This document shows positions 59,419 to 64,000 of a stretch of DNA of 64,000 nt, piece after piece (positions within the stretch are counted from its first letter, which is position 1; each line of letters begins with the position of its first letter). The DNA is from Paragorgia papillata. Lineage: Eukaryota > Cnidaria > Anthozoa > Scleralcyonacea > Coralliidae. The translations under genes and the position numbers were made by a program. The stretch is from positions 534,501 through 598,500 of the forward strand of contig JAWNZC010000367.1 of assembly GCA_035771165.1 (NCBI GenBank), written 5' to 3'. The notes beneath the pieces are model-generated. The model did no database searches, was not told the origin of the DNA, and worked only from the letters and a program-made list of their open reading frames with translations.

Positions 59419-61254
59419 TGTAGCGGTTGTTATAACTTAACTTTACTAAGGCGTTAAAATGTTTAATCTCTAGCGTGGGTTTGTATCCGCATTCTTGTAA
59501 GTAGGTTTCCAGATCATTAGTTTTACGTAGTGCATTGACGTATAGATCATGTTTGTATACCGTATTTGGCAAAGAAGGTATTGGTGAATAAGAAGCGAGA
59601 ATCGCTACAAATTTGGTGGCAGCGGTGGGATCACTGTCTGAGATAATGGTTCACTGGACAGCAGTATATTTCGGCTTCGAGGGCAGCTCAACAGAATGTT
59701 CATACAAGACGGATGATATCTGGCTACATCAAACGAAAGAAAGACGCAGACAACGCTATATATATAAGTTGCCCAAGTTCACATTGACGAGACTACGATT
59801 GAAGTGGTGAAAAGAGAGAGAGAGAGAGACCGACCGAGAGAGACGGACGACCTGATGTATCAGTGAAAATACGAATCCAAAATAGCACAAGATCTAGAGG
59901 ACCTGAACAGAAAATGCTCGAGGCTCAGCAGTGAGCAGAGATCAAATGACGGAGACAAGGAAAATGGTACTTGAAAAGATTGGACAACATGATCGACAAC
60001 GAGACAACTTTAGGAACAAGAAAGAAGAAAAAGAAAACATGAACAATCAAGAACGATGAAGAAAAATGCGTAATCAGACTGTTAATAACGTTTATATCTT
60101 GACATTTCTTTGCAATATCGAGTAACATTTTAAGATTAATTAAATTAGTTATGGTAGTTAGGTTTTGTAGTTCGAGACGAGATAGCATGATCAAGCATTG
60201 GTCATAGCCATAAAGGTTCACTGAGCGATTCGTCGGTATGATCCGTCATCCGATCCGTTAGTTTGGTAAGTTAGTGAACAGAGTAAGACGAGTAAGACAG
60301 AGGTTCGAATTCACTGTACGTTGGTGCGGCAGTGTGAGTTAAGTTTGAGACAGCGATGTTCGCTGCGTATGTCGGTACGATTGTCGGTACTAGTTATTTC
60401 GACGTTTATAGTAAGTTGTCAGAGTCGCAGAGTGAAGTATAAGACTTAGTTTTTAATTTTTAGTGTGATCCTTGCCATGACACACTGTTGCCCTTATAAA
60501 CAATACTATTTTTGACCTATACTTAGCTCCGCTATATAGAGTATAGTAAGTTTTCGAATTAATTCCAATATAGGTATGCTATAGAGTAGCTCTAGGGCAA
60601 GTATTCGTCACATTATTAAGTGTTTCCAGGCAATTTGGCTTTAATCTTTTTATTTGTTTACTTATGTTTATTAATTTTAGTTTCTTTGCAAAATCGTTTT
60701 ATAGTTGATAATTTTTCTGTTTATTGCATGCGCGATTTAGGTTCAGTTCAGGATAGATTTTTCAGTTTGTTCTTGAGGACAAGAACTTAAAGGAGGGGAT
60801 AGTGTAGCGGTTGTTATAACTTAACTTTACTAAGGCGTTAAAATGTTTAATCTCTAGCGTGGGTTTGTATCCGCATTCTTGTAAGTAGGTTTCCAGATCA
60901 TTAGTTTTACGTAGTGCATTGACGTATAGATCATGTTTGTATACCGTATTTGGCAAAGAAGGTATTGGTGAATAACCACGCAGTTTGTTCCTACGTAAGG
61001 ACTGACGTAATGACCGTGATTCAGCAAGCTGACTGTCGCTGAATTGTAAGATATATAAACACAGCAACTCGATGTATTAGATTAGAATTAGAAGCGAGAA
61101 TTGTGAGACTGAGTGAACGAGATGTGAGAACCGAAGGTGCGATGTAGCTAGAGAAGACGTTTGTAACGTTCAGCTGTTCAATCTCGTTTGTCAATAAAGT
61201 TGTTCCAGAATCAGAGAAGAAAGTCTCTTCACTATGGCCCAAAAACACGCTACA
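59419..61254 (+). mobile_element. Non-autonomous LTR retrotransposon
   Basis: 5' LTR 59419-59609 (191 bp) and 3' LTR 60803-61254 (452 bp) both run TGTAGCGG...CGCTACA. Their first ~170 bp are identical; the 5' LTR lacks a ~260-bp internal segment. CTTG flanks both sides (59415-59418, 61255-61258), a 4-bp target duplication. TTTGGTGGCAGCGGTGGGAT after the 5' LTR is a Gypsy-type primer-binding region; AAAGGAGGGGATAG is the polypurine tract. The 1.2-kb interior has no gag or pol frame. Confidence 0.85.
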
Positions 61255-61258
61255 CTTG

Positions 61259-62158
61259 ACTGTATGGCGAACTAAACGGCGCAATTTGTTTTGTTGGCGG
61301 GCTTTACCTTGATGAACCGGAAGACTGAAATAATACCCGCTTATTTTGTGAGCCAATCAGATTTTTAATCACGCGAGCGTCTTAGGGGCTAAGACGCTAC
61401 TTATGCGCTCGTTCCGTGTTTAAATTAAGATAACTGGTGACATCTCTACAAGCACTTTATGTCAAATATTGATATATGATATTTACTTTGAGGTAAATCA
61501 CTTTATGGATTAACCTAGCTGGAATGTTCTGCCGCCAAAAGTCTGGACGTTGACACTAAATGTATAAGTTCAAATATATCGATTTATTTATAACTATGTT
61601 GTATCGCTCACCTCAGAAATCACAAGAAATCAAGTCAGAAATCAGGAAATCAACAGCAGAAATCAGGAAATGACTAGAAATATCAACTTAAATCTCTGAG
61701 AGACTGGAAACAAGTTTGCGATAATCTTCGTTCTTAACTCCAGTTCATACGTTTTCGTTTTGTCCTCTGCGTGTTCCCTTGCGCTGCTTTTTGTTAGCTC
61801 AAAACAGTCAGAAGATACAATTAATGTTATTTCATCGTAATTCTGCTAGAAAATGTAAGCTCAGCAACGCATAATATAACGAGAGTGCTAGAGATAATGT
61901 GATGTATATATACTGACAAGTGTAGGTATTGAATATCTGGGCGTTTAGGTATTTCCTTATTAAGTTTTGAATTTGAGGTGAAGTTTTAATTGATATAAAA
62001 TAAAACAGGATACTTTCATCATTCGATTAGCTAGTGAATCGTTTTCCCATTTATCAGGAAATTCATAGGAAAAAATTAAAAATATATTCGAAATAACAAA
62101 ATTTGCGAGGGCGAATGAAAAGATGTTCATTAGCGTTAAGCAGTGTTAAGCCATATAA
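61259..62158. other. Unassigned intronic sequence
   Basis: No coding or clear repeat structure apart from GAAATCAGGAAAT-type short repeats at about 61620-61675. Confidence 0.5.
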
Positions 62159-63060
62159 GGCCCTGTTCAAACGTCGCGCTTATCATGTGCCGAACCTAAT
62201 TCGAAGTGTTAGGCACATGATGAGTTCGACGTTTGAATCAATGAAGTTCGACGATTTTAATTAAGTTGGACGCCAACATTAAGTTCGACCGAGGCGGTCG
62301 CGCTTAGGTCGAACTTAATGTATTAAGTTCGACTTGGCGCGACGTCGATTCAAACGTCGAACTTATCATGTGCCGAACCTAATGCAATTCACGAAAAAAC
62401 GTGTCTGTCTAGTTTATCTCGCTGTAATGCGAGGTGAAAACATGAAACTTAATACGCATGGCGGTCTTTTCGAGTAAATATGGACACGATACAAACATTA
62501 ATGATCTCTTCTCGCGAGTGCATAACTTGTAGAAGCGCGCCGACATGTAATCGATGCGCTGACTCCGCATTCACCTGACAACAGGCTAGTGTAAGGCAGA
62601 TTCAAGTCAATTATCTACTCACAATTACAGTAAAAAACCGCTAACAAGAAGCTACATTTCACCAAATCAGCCTGGGATAGGTTCTTATATATTCTTATAT
62701 AAATAAATTCTCAATTTTAGCCTGAGGTTCTTAATAGGAGTAGGTTCTTGTTGGCGGGTTTTTACTGTATTCTGTTTTCTTTTCTCGCTCTCTTCGGATT
62801 TACCGTCACCATATTTCGACAAGAAAATAGTGAAAAATAGACAAGAAAAACGAAAACCGTGCGATTCATGGCACATTATTCATGTAAGCGGTACATTCGC
62901 GTAGGTGGACATTGACCAAATTCAACGAATGCTCGCATATAGCAATTAAGTTCGACTAATTAAGTTCGACGTTTGAATCAACGTCGAATCACGTCGAACT
63001 TTGTCGAACTTAATATGTATTAGGTTCGGCACATGATAAGCGCGACGTTTGAACCGGGCC
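62159..63060. mobile_element. Harbinger-like MITE, 0.9 kb
   Basis: Ends GGCCCTGTTCAAACGTCGCG and CGCGACGTTTGAACCGGGCC flanked by TAA on both sides (62156-62158, 63061-63063), the 3-bp target of PIF/Harbinger elements. Subterminal TTCGACTTAAGT-type repeats. A Tigger-like MITE is nested. Confidence 0.75.
62628..62767. mobile_element. pogo/Tigger-like MITE, copy 2 (nested)
   Basis: CAGTAAAAAACCGCTAACAA and TTGGCGGGTTTTTACTG ends, TA on both sides. Same family as 31698-31813, in the opposite internal orientation. Confidence 0.8.
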
Positions 63061-63063
63061 TAA

Positions 63064-63940
63064 AGGGCTATAAAAAGGAGTTTGGTATCAGTAATTTACG
63101 TCACAGATGATGTCATGCTGGTGTACAAGTGGTATTAAATGCCAAACCCAAGATGGGCTAGATTAGGAAAGGTTTAATTCTGAAATCTAGCCTTTGAACA
63201 AGATTGTGTATTTGTGTAAAAGTGGTTCAAAGGATATATCGTTGCGAAACAACTGTGTGCGTAGCTCTCTTTGGTTTTACGTTGATGCGCGTCTTAATTT
63301 GTTCAAGCAAACCATGCTTTCAACCTATTAATATATACAGTTAGTGCTATATAGATATAACAAATATTAGCAATGACAGTACTGACCAAAAAGTATGCTC
63401 GTTTTGTGTTTTGCCCACTGACGCAGAGTTTATCTGCCCGTACAAAATAAAAAGGGCAGAAATGAAAATGACAAAATTCAAGAGTTTCGTGCTTGTGGAA
63501 GCTGATTTGTTATTGTATTAAAGCCGAGTTGTATGTTCTACTCTGGATAATGACCGTTTTAGTATGCCATCGCCATTAGCAAGTCAGAAACAGGGAAAAT
63601 GCGATTTGAGGCTTGTAATTTCTTCATATAAATAGAGAATCAAAGCAAATCGATCGTCAAATCCATATCATGGAAATCTTGAAATCGCCAAAGACATCAC
63701 GAAATCACCATAGAAATCCCCTCGACACTTTAAAAGTTATTCTTATCTTGGCGTATTTTTGATACCCTCGAGTTCCTGGAAGACCATACATGAACGTTTC
63801 TTGTCATTGTCAACATAGATAAATAATTAATGCCTTTTTTTGTCATTGCAAATTAAAACTGAATAGTAAATAAGCAGAGCGAGTGCTGTTTCACGACGTA
63901 CTAAAAGACATTATAGAACAAATTAAACAAAAAAACTCAC
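63064..63940. other. Intron right part, unassigned
   Basis: No gene or repeat structure recognised. Confidence 0.5.
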
Positions 63941-64000
63941 CACAGTCGTGTAATCCAAATCCATTATGAGGACATTCTATCACGGCGAAATCTGATTCTC
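63941..64000 (-). CDS. Bark-beetle-like protein, SRCR exon (runs off the window)
   Basis: The last 60 bases on the - strand read ESDFAVIECPHNGFGLHDC plus one base, then donor CTGTG/GTGAGT. C-P-H-x-G-F-G-x-H-x-C is the SRCR core before the final EDVxxxC. The phase-1 end joins exactly to the exon at 25218, which starts with the missing GHGEDVGLIC. Confidence 0.75.

Noticed and set aside
63941..64000. Independent short gene at the right edge
   Set aside because: No start codon context; the peptide and phase fit the SRCR domain completed at 25218.

Overview
This window is animal nuclear DNA: AT-rich, intron-rich and packed with mobile elements. A cnidarian, probably an anthozoan, is the best guess. 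The guess rests on a bark-beetle-like SRCR/beta-helix gene, a DUF6589-type transposon gene beside a RecQ-like helicase, a DUF3504-type Crypton recombinase, a Penelope GIY-YIG fragment, CR1-like and R2/R4-like LINEs, and dense fold-back repeats. No species can be named from sequence alone.

Backbone gene (- strand, both ends outside the window). Five exons fit one very long secreted or membrane protein related to Drosophila bark beetle/anakonda: 64000-63941, 25218-24328, 22945-22736, 8288-5712 and 2867-69. All visible splice junctions are phase 1. The first two exons together complete one SRCR domain, so the intron 63940-25219 is about 38.7 kb. Nearly everything else sits inside that intron or the 14.4-kb intron 22735-8289.

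8.3-25.3 kb. A Penelope GIY-YIG remnant is followed by a roughly 6-kb inverted duplication. Its arms carry broken copies of a Maverick/Polinton/adintovirus-type packaging ATPase and meet at a 21-bp minisatellite. A THAP-like fold-back remnant, a hAT-like 1.5-kb element and several palindromic MITEs follow.

25.3-33.6 kb. A 1-kb fold-back element, a 5S-rRNA-derived SINE, MITEs, a decayed R2/R4-like LINE and clustered copies of one fold-back family.

33.6-45.6 kb. Two divergent, decayed multi-exon transposon-type genes start near 38.6 and 38.72 kb. The + strand gene, related to DDE transposases, is split by a CR1-like LINE and a Crypton with an intact tyrosine-recombinase core. A hammerhead ribozyme with every core element lies at 36.4 kb between TA microsatellites.

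47.0-58.3 kb. This is the most interesting unit: an 11.3-kb element with about 53-bp terminal inverted repeats and two convergent genes, a zinc-finger/DUF6589 protein and a RecQ-like helicase. Both genes are damaged, and a 3.6-kb fold-back element with near-identical 1.24-kb arms sits in the first helicase intron.

58.5-64 kb. A small three-exon gene, a non-coding LTR retrotransposon with a 4-bp target duplication 43 bp upstream of that gene, a Harbinger-like MITE with a Tigger-like MITE nested in it, and the SRCR exon at the right edge.
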